The position numbers and the translations under genes are program-made. Below the pieces are notes generated by a model. That model was not told where the DNA came from, made no database searches, and was given only the letters and a program-made list of their open reading frames with translations. Source: JACCZH01 sp963729445 (lineage in GTDB: Bacteria > Chloroflexota > Chloroflexia > Thermomicrobiales > CFX8). From it: a stretch of DNA of 64,000 nucleotides. Positions 40,987 to 51,354 of this stretch are shown here, piece after piece. How positions within the stretch are numbered: position 1 is the first letter of the stretch; every line of letters begins with the position of its first letter. The stretch spans positions 930,001-994,000 of the forward strand of contig CAVSNU010000005.1 of NCBI GenBank assembly GCA_963729445.1, read 5' to 3'.

Positions 40987-42675
40987 CTAGGTCATAAACA
41001 TCGCCGACGCCAGCAGCGCGACCGAGATCAGCAGTCCAAACTGGAGATGCAACCCCGCGGTGCGGCGCAGAACGGAGTTCAAGGTGCGCGCCTCGGCGCG
41101 ACGGGAGACGATTCTGACGAGCTCGATAGCACGCGGAAGGGTGAGGAACACTACCACGATGCCCACCGGCGCGATCCCTCCGAGCGCGATGGCCGCCATC
41201 GTGACGTAGGCCCCGAAAACGAGCGCCACATACTCTCGCACTGCCCATTTGCGGCCAATGTAGGTCGCCAGCGTGCGCTTGCCGGCTTTGGTGTCGTCCG
41301 AGATGTCCCGGATGTTGTTCGCCTGCAGAATCGCCGTCACCAGCAGCCCGATCGGGACCGAGAGCAGGAACGCGGTCCAGGACACTGCCTGCGTCTGGAC
41401 GTAGTAGCTGCCCACGACGATCATCGGACCCATGAAGATGAAGACGGTGATTTCACCGAGCGCGACGTAGGCGAGCGGTTTGGGTCCGCCCGTGTACAGG
41501 TACGCCGCCGCGAGACTCGGCAGGGCGAACAGCAGCACCGGCCAGCCGACCAGATAGACGATGACCAGGCCCATGGCCGTCGCGACCCCAAACAGGACGA
41601 GACCAAAGGTCAGGATTGCCCGTGGCGCGATAAGCCCGCGTTGGATCATGCCGCCGCGGCCGAGCTGATGCGGCGCGTCCGCTCCCTTTACATGGTCGTA
41701 GTAGTCGTTCACCAGGTTGCTGCCCGCGTGTACCAGGACCGAGGCTGCGATGACCAGCACGAGCAGTGGCAGGTCGAACGAGCCTTCGTCGGCTGCCAGG
41801 AACGTGCCAACCAGCACCGGAACGATGGACGCGGTGAATGAGAATGGCCGCGTGGCCATGTACCAGTTGTGGACGGCATCCGGCAACGGCAACCTGAAGC
41901 TGGATGTCGCCGCTCCCCGCCAGGGGATGGCAACCCGCTCGATCTCGTCCATGACCAGGTTGAGCAGCCAGCCAAGGAGACCGGTTGCCACCAGTCCAAC
42001 GTACATCTTCTCGATCGCGAAGGTCTGGTAGGAGTTCCAGATGAGGTGCCCGATGCCGTCCTCCGCGGCCAGAAACTCGGTTCCGACAATCACCAGCAGC
42101 GAAAATCCCAGCGCCAGTCTGAGCCCGGTGAAGATGCCGGGGAGCGCCCCGGGCAAGGCAACCGTCCTGACTTGCTGCCACCAGGAGGCGCCGGAATTGC
42201 GCGCCACATCGAAGTAGCGGCTATCGACTTCGAGAACGGCGCTCATGGTGCTGACAACGACCAGGAAGAAGACGCTGATCGCGACCATGGCGATCTTTGA
42301 GGTCTCACCGAGCCCGAAGATGATGATGACGAGGGGCAGGATGGCGATCTTAGGAATGGCGAAGAACGAGGCGGCAATGGGATTCATGAGCGCGCGCAGC
42401 GGCCACCAGAGGCCCATCAACAGCCCGAGCAGGACGCCAGGCACCGTGGCAAGCAGAAATCCAGCTGCGATCCGGCCGAGACTGGCGCGCAGGTCTGTCC
42501 AAAGCTCGCCGCTGGCAATGAGCTCGCGGGTGGTGTTTTCGAGACTCGTCGGCGGCGGGAAGAAGAGCGGGTTGATGACCCCGCTGCGCGACAGCGCCTC
42601 CCATATACCGAGCACGAGGATCGGCCCGGATAGCGCGAGGAGCAAGGTCAGCCAGCGTCTGGAGCTGGAACTCAT
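40987..42675 (-). CDS. in-frame fusion of ABC transporter permease (SsuC/TauC type) and UbiA/MenA-type prenyltransferase
   Basis: A single uninterrupted 562-residue frame. Residues 1-252 are a complete NitT/TauT-type permease: six hydrophobic segments and the EAA loop region (NSGASWWQQVRTVALPGALP), ending in the usual C-terminus LVMDEIERVAIPWRGA. After about 12 linker residues (TSSFRLPLPDA) a full UbiA prenyltransferase begins, NWYMATRPFSFTASIVPVL. It carries the Asp motifs NLVNDYYDHVKGAD and NNIRDISDDTKAGKRT, typical of MenA (1,4-dihydroxy-2-naphthoate polyprenyltransferase), with about eight membrane segments. ATG 42675 has AAGG seven bases upstream. The matching ATPase and binding protein lie upstream in the same operon. 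Both halves look functional. A separate internal start (TTG near the linker) cannot be excluded. I know of no described fusion of this kind. Confidence 0.85.
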   Translation of the reverse strand: MSSSSRRWLTLLLALSGPILVLGIWEALSRSGVINPLFFPPPTSLENTTRELIASGELWTDLRASLGRIAAGFLLATVPGVLLGLLMGLWWPLRALMNPIAASFFAIPKIAILPLVIIIFGLGETSKIAMVAISVFFLVVVSTMSAVLEVDSRYFDVARNSGASWWQQVRTVALPGALPGIFTGLRLALGFSLLVIVGTEFLAAEDGIGHLIWNSYQTFAIEKMYVGLVATGLLGWLLNLVMDEIERVAIPWRGAATSSFRLPLPDAVHNWYMATRPFSFTASIVPVLVGTFLAADEGSFDLPLLVLVIAASVLVHAGSNLVNDYYDHVKGADAPHQLGRGGMIQRGLIAPRAILTFGLVLFGVATAMGLVIVYLVGWPVLLFALPSLAAAYLYTGGPKPLAYVALGEITVFIFMGPMIVVGSYYVQTQAVSWTAFLLSVPIGLLVTAILQANNIRDISDDTKAGKRTLATYIGRKWAVREYVALVFGAYVTMAAIALGGIAPVGIVVVFLTLPRAIELVRIVSRRAEARTLNSVLRRTAGLHLQFGLLISVALLASAMFMT

Positions 42676-42775
42676 CGAGCACCTTGTTTCATCAGCGTTT
42701 CGACGGTGGAAAGGGAATTCCGGGTGAACGGCTGGACGGTGTTGGAAACCGCGCTGGTCGCAGGAGAGAGGTAAC

Positions 42776-43570
42776 TCATCGAGAAGCTCCAACCGCACTT
42801 GCCGCGTCATCGCGCAACAGCGACCAGATGTGCAGGAACAGCTGGTTGAACTCGCTGTTGGAGCGGACGGTCTCAACCGAGCGTGGGCGCGGGAAGGGCA
42901 CGCGGATGTCGGCTTTGATCGTGCCTGGCCGGGCGCTGAGCACCAGGATGCGGTCGGCCAGGATCATGGCTTCGTCGATCGAGTGGGTAACGAACACGAC
43001 GGTCTTGCCGGTCGCCTCCCAGATTCTGAGCAGCTCGTCCTGCAGGATGATGCGCGTTTGCTCGTCGAGCGCACCGAATGGCTCGTCCATGAGCAACACT
43101 TCCGGATCAACCGCGAAGGCGCGGGCGATCGCGACTCGCTGCCGCATGCCCTCGGACAGCTGCGACGGATAGGCGTTGATGAAATCACCGAGGCCGACCT
43201 GGACAAGTAGGCGCTCAGCCGCTGCCTCCCGGTCTGGCTGCGCGACACCCCGCATCTCCAGGCCATAGGCGGCGTTCTGGAGCACGCTCATCCACGGAAA
43301 GACGGAGTTGCCCTGGAACACCATCGCCTGGAGGGGCCGGCCGCTCCCGTCGGAATCGATGCTGATCGTGCCTTCCGTGGGCGTCGCTAACCCGGCCACC
43401 AGGCGGAGCATCGTGCTCTTGCCGCAGCCCGACGGTCCGACGACCGCGCAGAACTCGCCGGGAGCGATGCTGAACGAGAGATCGGTCAACGCGGTGACCG
43501 TTTCACGGCCCAAAGGGAAGCGAACCGCCACACCGTTGACTCGCAACTTGGCCACCGAGGAATCTGTCAT
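42776..43570 (-). CDS. ABC transporter ATP-binding protein (NitT/TauT family)
   Basis: A 264-residue ATPase subunit. Walker A is VGPSGCGKST (about 44), the Q-loop is in VFQGNSVFPW, the signature is LSEGMRQR (Glu for the usual second Gly), Walker B is VLLMDEPFGALDE and the H-loop is FVTHSID. It belongs with SsuB/TauB/ThiZ-like proteins that energise uptake of sulfonates, nitrate, or thiamine-pyrimidine precursors. GGAGG precedes ATG 43570 by 12 bases. It lies between the binding protein gene (upstream) and the permease-prenyltransferase fusion (100 bases downstream). Confidence 0.93.
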   Translation of the reverse strand: MTDSSVAKLRVNGVAVRFPLGRETVTALTDLSFSIAPGEFCAVVGPSGCGKSTMLRLVAGLATPTEGTISIDSDGSGRPLQAMVFQGNSVFPWMSVLQNAAYGLEMRGVAQPDREAAAERLLVQVGLGDFINAYPSQLSEGMRQRVAIARAFAVDPEVLLMDEPFGALDEQTRIILQDELLRIWEATGKTVVFVTHSIDEAMILADRILVLSARPGTIKADIRVPFPRPRSVETVRSNSEFNQLFLHIWSLLRDDAASAVGASR

Positions 43571-43600
43571 AACGCGTGCATGCCTCCGTATGCCTCATCC

Positions 43601-43648
43601 GCGTAACGGCGCAACGTTATCGCACCTTGCCTCTCCGGCGCAGGCGCT
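43601..43648. repeat. degenerate half copy of the GCGCAAT palindromic repeat
   Basis: GCGTAACGGCGCAACGTTAT followed by CGCACCTTGCCTCTCCGGCG parallels the left arm and centre of the copy at 30536 (GCGTAGCGGCGCAATTTATT, GCGCCTTGCCTGACC). The right arm is missing. It lies between the binding-protein stop and the ATPase start, so it is transcribed within that operon. Confidence 0.5.
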
Positions 43649-44699
43649 ACTCTGCCTGTCGCCCGATCTCCTCGAGGGCTTCCTCGACGAAGGAGCGGTC
43701 TACCAGCTCCTCGGGATCGATCATCTCGTCGTACTCAAGCAGGCCACGGTTGGCGAAGAACTCCTGGAGCGCTTCGATGTCCTGAACGCGGATCTCCCCG
43801 TTCGGCTCCCAGTAGCTCCGCGACGCCTCGCGGATGAGCTCGGGATCGACGGTGGTGTACTTCTCAAGAATCGCGAGGTTCTCGTCGGAATCCCAGTCGT
43901 CGCCCATCATGTCGCGGCTGGCCTGGAGATAGGCCGCCAGGAAGGAGACGACGAGCTCGCGGTTTTCCTCGGCAAAGGCAGGGTTCACCCAGACGAACGT
44001 TGGCTGGAAATCTGAAATGAAGTCATCCGCCAGGATGGAAACCAGACCCTCCTGCACGGCACGTGTGGCGAGCGGTTCCCCGAGCATCGCCCCGTCCAGC
44101 GCGCCTGATTCGAGTGCTGCCGCTACATCGGGGAAGGGGAGCGTCTGCAGGTCGACGTCTTCTATCGTTAACCCTGCTGTTTGCAGTACCTGGTCAAGCC
44201 AATACTCGGTTGCGCCACGCGCGTTGACCGACACCTTCAGTCCTTCAAGATCGCCGACCTCGGTGAGCTCGCCGCTCTCAAACCGCTCGCGCGAGACCAC
44301 CAGCGGCGTCGCCTGCGGCGGGCGCTCGAAGTGCAGTGGTGCGATGATCTTGAGATCGATGCCGCGGTCGATGGCATTGAAAAATGCTGGGCCGGTGCCG
44401 CCGATGCCGATGTCGAAGTCGCCGTTTGCCGTCAGGGTGACCATGTCCGCGCCGCCGGCCAGTGACTGCAGTTGCACGTCGAGTCCCTGTTCGGCGAAGT
44501 ACCCTTTATCGAGGGCGACCATGACCGGGGCGTAGATCAGCACCGGAATGTTGCCGACGGTGATCGTGGTCAGCTCTGCGTCGCCAGTTGCTTCCGGTGT
44601 TGGGGTGGGATCAGCTTCGTCACTGCCGCAGGCAGCAAGAAGTGCCCCGAGGAGTGCCGTTAGGATGAGGATGGACAGACCGTTTCGAAATCGCGTCAT
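43647..44699 (-). CDS. ABC transporter substrate-binding lipoprotein (NMT1/SsuA-like)
   Basis: A 350-residue secreted lipoprotein: signal peptide ILILTALLGALLAAC with lipobox Cys at about 24, then an acidic/Pro-Thr linker. The periplasmic-binding fold of the NMT1/SsuA group follows: ITVGNIPVLIYAPVMVALDKG, DIGIGGTGPAFFNAID, LKVSVNARGATEYWLDQVL and LDGAMLGEPLATRAV. These proteins bind sulfonates, nitrate, thiamine precursors or similar small ligands. The ligand here is unknown. It heads the operon with the ATPase and the unusual permease fusion. It is divergent from the second penicillin acylase. Confidence 0.92.
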   Translation of the reverse strand: MTRFRNGLSILILTALLGALLAACGSDEADPTPTPEATGDAELTTITVGNIPVLIYAPVMVALDKGYFAEQGLDVQLQSLAGGADMVTLTANGDFDIGIGGTGPAFFNAIDRGIDLKIIAPLHFERPPQATPLVVSRERFESGELTEVGDLEGLKVSVNARGATEYWLDQVLQTAGLTIEDVDLQTLPFPDVAAALESGALDGAMLGEPLATRAVQEGLVSILADDFISDFQPTFVWVNPAFAEENRELVVSFLAAYLQASRDMMGDDWDSDENLAILEKYTTVDPELIREASRSYWEPNGEIRVQDIEALQEFFANRGLLEYDEMIDPEELVDRSFVEEALEEIGRQAE

Positions 44700-44807
44700 C
44701 GGTGCTGAGAGTCCTTCTCGCTAGACGTATGCGCCAGGTGAGCGCCAACAGTCGAGTATATAGGACGGTGATAGGTTCGCCTATCGATTGGACGAAAGAG
44801 GAAGTGG

Positions 44808-47132
44808 ATGCGCAGAGGCCAATCTGTGGCGGGCACGCTGGCCTGGACGGGTGTTGCGGCCGGCTCCGCTGCCCTCGCCGCTTATCTGATCGCTCGTCGC
44901 CAGCGTCGTACTGAGCGTGTGGCCGGGCTGAGTGGGCCGGTGACGATCGAGCGTAACGAGTATGGCGTGCCACACATTATTGCCGGCTGCCGCGACGATG
45001 CACTCTTCGGCTTGGGTTATGCCATGGCGGCCGATCGTTTGTGGCAAATGGATCTGGTGCGGCGCAAGGCGCTGGGCCGTCTCGCCGAAATCGCGGGCGA
45101 GTCGGTGCTGGAGTCCGACCGATTGATGCGGGTGTTCGGGATGGGGCCGGCATCGAGCGTCACTGCCAACGAGTTGAGTGACGATGCTCGCGCCGCGGTA
45201 GAAGCGCTCGCTGCTGGGATCAATCACTGGACTGCAACCCATCGTCTGCCTCTGGAGTTCAGGTTGTCGCGCCATACGGTTGAGCCGTGGACCGTCCACG
45301 ACACGGTGGCCGTGTTGCGCCTGTTGGCCTGGACGCTTGGCGGCAGCTTCTTCATGGCCGACATGATCGCAGAGCGCTTTCGGTTGATTATGGGCGACGA
45401 GTGGACCGAAGCGATCTTTAACGGGCGGACGGCTGAAGCGCCGCCGGTTATCCGCGAACACGCAGGTCCGACGGCCGTCAGCCCTGACACGTCCACGATC
45501 CCGGCGTTCTTTCCGGGCCGGGGCTTCAGCAATGTCTGGGCGGTGTCCGGCGAGCGCTCGGTGACCGGCTTCCCGATGCTCGCGTTCGATCCACATCTTG
45601 AGTACACCAACCCGTCGATCTGGTACGAAGCGTCGCTTGAAGCCCCAGGCTATCGCGTCGCGGGCATGACCCCTCCCGGCTATCCGGGGATCGGCGCCGG
45701 CCGGAACCAGCATCTGGCCTGGGGTGAGACGGCCGGAATGATTAGCCAGGCGTTCCTCTACCGTGAAGAGCTCAATGAGGCTGAGGATGCCGTGCGCGAG
45801 CGGGATGACTGGGTATCGCTCCAGGTACGAGACGAGCTGATCGGTGTCAGAGGCCGCAAGCCCGAAACCTTGCGCCTGCGCTATACACCGCGTGGCCCAC
45901 TGATCTCCGATCTATTCCCCGATCTGTTGGATTCACCGACCAGTCTTTACTGGACGGGGATGGAACCGAGCCACGAGATCGAGGCCCTGCTCAAGCTGAA
46001 CGTGGCGACGAGCGTCGACGATATCCTGGCGACGAGAGTGCTCCATTCGGTGCCCACCCTGAACCTCGGAATGGCTGACGGGAACGGGAACATCGCCCAG
46101 ATCAGCGTCGGCAAGATCCCCGCGCGCGAGGCGCGCGCGGGGATTCTCGACCGCGACGAGTACCCGCCGCGCTACATTCCGACCGAGGCAATGCCATATG
46201 AGCGCAACCCGGAGCGAGGCTGGGTCGCCAGCGCGAACACCCGGATCGTCGATGGCACGTACCCATACCCCATGTACGGAATCTGGGAACCTCCTTTTCG
46301 CATGCGCCGGATCAGCAACGTCCTTGACTCACGCTCGAAGCACTCGGTCGCCGACACTCGCGCGTTGCAGCTCGACTGGTACTCACTCCACGCGAGTGAG
46401 CTGACTCCGGTCCTGCTTGAGTTACTCCAGGGCCATGCCCCGGAGTGGGCACTTGACGATCTGCGCTCCTGGGACTTCGAGACCCGTCCCGAGAGCCGGG
46501 CGACCCTGCTGTTTCAGAGCTTCTATCATCACTGGCTGCGCACGTCCCTGTTGCACCAGATCCCTGAAGATCTGACAACTTCCCTGCTCTTTACGAGCGG
46601 GGGTGGCTCGGTGCCGCACGACTTCTGTGACCAGCTCCTGCTTGGCGCCTACCCGGCCTGGTTTGACGACGACACGCGCAAGGTGCTAGCCCGGACGGCC
46701 TTCGATGAGGCGCTGTCCTGGCTGGAGGGTACGCTGGGACACGACGTTGATGAGTGGAGCTGGGGTGGTGTGAATCAGGTTTCGTTCGTCCATCCATTGG
46801 GGCTACTGCCAGGCCCGCACCAGCGGCGACTGATCGTCGGCCCGTTCTCGACGGGTGGAGACCGGACGACGGTCCGGCCGGTCGCCTGGCATCGAAACCG
46901 TCCGTTCAAGGTGGCGGGCGGTCCATCGATGCGACTGGTAGCCGACATGCGCAGACCGTCACTGACCTGGGGCACGAACACCTTGGGCCAGATTGGCTCG
47001 CCGTCCAGCAGACATTTTCGCGATCAGGTGAACGATTTCCTCCACGGCAGACTGCACCCGATCTGGCCGGCTGCCGGGAAGCGACACCGCGTGAAGGTCC
47101 TGAAGCCGAAGGCCGAGAGCACGCCCGGGTGA
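44808..47132 (+). CDS. penicillin acylase family protein, membrane-anchored
   Basis: A 774-residue Ntn hydrolase, distant paralogue of the gene at 5669. An N-terminal hydrophobic segment (VAGTLAWTGVAAGSAALAAY) between Arg-rich ends suggests an uncleaved anchor, so the enzyme probably works outside the membrane. Alpha-chain features are IERNEYGVPHIIA and GYAMAADRLWQMDLVRRKALGR. The autocleavage site is GFSNVWAVSG near residue 240, giving an N-terminal Ser. Later conserved parts are LAWGETAG, LNLGMADGNGNIAQISVGK and WSWGGVNQVSF. GAGGAAG precedes the ATG. Substrates may be N-acyl homoserine lactones, aculeacin-like lipids or N-acyl amino acids; sequence does not decide. Confidence 0.9.
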   Translation: MRRGQSVAGTLAWTGVAAGSAALAAYLIARRQRRTERVAGLSGPVTIERNEYGVPHIIAGCRDDALFGLGYAMAADRLWQMDLVRRKALGRLAEIAGESVLESDRLMRVFGMGPASSVTANELSDDARAAVEALAAGINHWTATHRLPLEFRLSRHTVEPWTVHDTVAVLRLLAWTLGGSFFMADMIAERFRLIMGDEWTEAIFNGRTAEAPPVIREHAGPTAVSPDTSTIPAFFPGRGFSNVWAVSGERSVTGFPMLAFDPHLEYTNPSIWYEASLEAPGYRVAGMTPPGYPGIGAGRNQHLAWGETAGMISQAFLYREELNEAEDAVRERDDWVSLQVRDELIGVRGRKPETLRLRYTPRGPLISDLFPDLLDSPTSLYWTGMEPSHEIEALLKLNVATSVDDILATRVLHSVPTLNLGMADGNGNIAQISVGKIPAREARAGILDRDEYPPRYIPTEAMPYERNPERGWVASANTRIVDGTYPYPMYGIWEPPFRMRRISNVLDSRSKHSVADTRALQLDWYSLHASELTPVLLELLQGHAPEWALDDLRSWDFETRPESRATLLFQSFYHHWLRTSLLHQIPEDLTTSLLFTSGGGSVPHDFCDQLLLGAYPAWFDDDTRKVLARTAFDEALSWLEGTLGHDVDEWSWGGVNQVSFVHPLGLLPGPHQRRLIVGPFSTGGDRTTVRPVAWHRNRPFKVAGGPSMRLVADMRRPSLTWGTNTLGQIGSPSSRHFRDQVNDFLHGRLHPIWPAAGKRHRVKVLKPKAESTPG

Positions 47133-47169
47133 ACAGCCATCGTCGAGGCGACATTCACCCAGAACCCGC

Positions 47170-49326
<2,157 letters not shown>

Positions 49327-49349
49327 GATTCGTGCCCTTCTAGGGAAGG

Positions 49350-50276
49350 CTAATCGATTCGCGAGCGTGGATCGAGCGCGTCGCGCAAACCGTCGCCCAG
49401 AAAATTGAAGGACAACACGGTGACCGCGATCATCAATCCTGGGAAGACACCCATCCACCACGCGTTGAAATCGCGCATGTAGACGAACGAATCCTGCAGC
49501 ATATTGCCCCAGGAGGCGCGCGGAGGTTGGATACCAAACCCGAGGAATGACAACGTTGATTCAGTCAGGATTGCGGCCGGAACGCTGAGCGTGGCCGCCA
49601 CGATGATTGGGCCGATGGCGTTCGGAAGGAGCTCGCGGAAGATAATGGATGGCGCCGATGCGCCGATCGCCCGGGCCGCTTCGGTGTACTCCCGCGTCCT
49701 GAGCACGAGAAACTCTCCGCGCACGAGCCGGGCCACGTTCATCCAACCGATGATGGCGATAGCCAACGAGATATGCAGAATGCTTGGCCGCGTCACAGAA
49801 GCGAGCGCCGCCATCAGGAAGAGCAACGGGGGAAACGCGAGTAAGACATCAGACGCGCGCATGACCACCATGTCGGTGAGGCGTCCGGTATATCCGGCAA
49901 CGGCCCCCAGCACCGTTCCAAGAAGCAGCGCTGCCCCGGTGGCAATGAAACCGACGACGAGCGACACTCTGGCCCCGACCATCAGGCGTGATAACAGGTC
50001 TCGCCCGAGGTGGTCGCTGCCGAACGGGTGCGCCAGAGAGGGCGGTGCCGGCTCGCCGAAACGCGCCAGCTGGCGATCCTGAAGATTCGGGTCATACGGT
50101 ACGAGAACCGGCGCGGCGATCGCGACGATGAATATGACTGCTAACGTGGCCGCACTAATGACGGCCAGCTTGTGCCGGCGAAACCGTTTCCAGAAGTACG
50201 CGAACTGGCCGTGGGTTTCGTCTGTGCCAACGAACGACTGTTCCTGTAACAGAATGGCTTCCGAATCGATGCTCAT
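49350..50276 (-). CDS. peptide ABC transporter permease (DppC/OppC type)
   Basis: A 308-residue permease. The cytosolic N-terminus with FWKRFRRHKLAVISA leads into segment 1. The DppC-type N-terminal domain follows (LAHPFGSDHLGRDLLSRLMVGA is the family hallmark). The EAA loop is EYTEAARAIGASAPSIIFRELLPN. Six hydrophobic segments in total, and the C-terminus is FLGDGLRDALDPRSRID. ATG 50276 is 18 bases after the DppB gene stop, so translation is probably coupled. Confidence 0.95.
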   Translation of the reverse strand: MSIDSEAILLQEQSFVGTDETHGQFAYFWKRFRRHKLAVISAATLAVIFIVAIAAPVLVPYDPNLQDRQLARFGEPAPPSLAHPFGSDHLGRDLLSRLMVGARVSLVVGFIATGAALLLGTVLGAVAGYTGRLTDMVVMRASDVLLAFPPLLFLMAALASVTRPSILHISLAIAIIGWMNVARLVRGEFLVLRTREYTEAARAIGASAPSIIFRELLPNAIGPIIVAATLSVPAAILTESTLSFLGFGIQPPRASWGNMLQDSFVYMRDFNAWWMGVFPGLMIAVTVLSFNFLGDGLRDALDPRSRID

Positions 50277-50294
50277 GACCAGCCTCGCTTGTTA

Positions 50295-51275
50295 CTAGTC
50301 ATAACGGACCCTCGGATCGACGATGGCGTACAGGATATCCGATAGCAGGGTGCCCAGCAGAATCAGCCCGGCCGAGAGCATGACGATGCCCATCATGACG
50401 GGGTAATCGCGTTGACTTAACGAGCTGACTGCGAGTTGTCCCATGCCGGGCCAGGAGAAAATATTCTCGACGACGACGGAGCCCTCGACGAGGATGACGA
50501 AGATCAGGCCCAGGAGCGTGAGAATCGGAATAAGGGCATTGCGCCAGGCGTGCTTGAAAATGACTTTGCGCTCTGAGAGCCCCTTGGCGCGAGCGGTGCG
50601 AATGTAGTCCTGCCGGATCACCTCGAGCATGGCCGCGCGCTGGTAGCGCATGTACCCGGCCAACCCCACGAGGGTGACGGACGTCACCGGCAGGATGTAG
50701 TGCGAGATGGTGTCCCAGATACTCGGCCAGAGCCCGGGCTCGACCTCGGCGCTTTGAATGCCGCGCACAGGCAGCCACCCCAGCCAGACACCAAAGGTGT
50801 AAAGCAGCATCAGTGCCAGCCAGAACGGTGGAATCGAGATGCCCAGGAAACTGAAGAACGTGAGCCCGTAATCCGTCGGCGTGTATTGCTTTACGGCCGA
50901 CAGGATGCCGAGCGGCAGGGCGATCGCCAGGGTGAAGATCAACGACACACCCGCGAGCTTCATCGTATTCGGCAAGCGCTGCCTGATGACGTCGGTGACT
51001 GGCTGGTTCATCCGGCTAGAGATGCCCAGGTTTCCGCGCGCGGTCTCGCGCAGCCAGTCATAATACTGGACGTACACCGGGTTGTTGAGGCCATATTGCT
51101 CGCGCAGAGCCTCGCGTTCCGCTGCGGTGATGGTCACGCCCGATCCTCGAGAGCCAGCCATCATTGCGGACACCTGGTCTCCTGGGGCAGCTTTCAGCAA
51201 GGCAAAGCAGATCACTGAGACTCCCAGGAGGAGCGGTATCATCCATAGCAGACGCCGAATAATGTATGCCGTCAT
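50295..51275 (-). CDS. peptide ABC transporter permease (DppB/OppB type)
   Basis: A 326-residue permease. It begins MTAYIIRRLLWMIPLLLGVS, followed by the large external loop (APGDQVSAMM to YYDWLRETARGNLGIS) and five more hydrophobic segments. The EAA motif is DYIRTARAKGLSERKVIFKHAWRN. The C-terminus LLSDILYAIVDPRVRYD is standard for DppB. It lies 79 bases downstream of the binding protein gene and pairs with DppC next in line. Confidence 0.95.
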   Translation of the reverse strand: MTAYIIRRLLWMIPLLLGVSVICFALLKAAPGDQVSAMMAGSRGSGVTITAAEREALREQYGLNNPVYVQYYDWLRETARGNLGISSRMNQPVTDVIRQRLPNTMKLAGVSLIFTLAIALPLGILSAVKQYTPTDYGLTFFSFLGISIPPFWLALMLLYTFGVWLGWLPVRGIQSAEVEPGLWPSIWDTISHYILPVTSVTLVGLAGYMRYQRAAMLEVIRQDYIRTARAKGLSERKVIFKHAWRNALIPILTLLGLIFVILVEGSVVVENIFSWPGMGQLAVSSLSQRDYPVMMGIVMLSAGLILLGTLLSDILYAIVDPRVRYD

Positions 51276-51354
51276 GGCGGAGGATCCTTAATCCAGAGCA
51301 GGGGACAGGTACGAATGAGCCGGCACCCTCAGACGGGCGCCGGCTCTCAATTAC

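Noticed and set aside
42676..42876. N-terminal extension of the permease-prenyltransferase frame up to 42876
   Set aside because: It overlaps the C-terminal coding region of the ATPase gene by about 100 bases and has no ribosome site, whereas ATG 42675 has AAGG at proper spacing and starts a normal permease.
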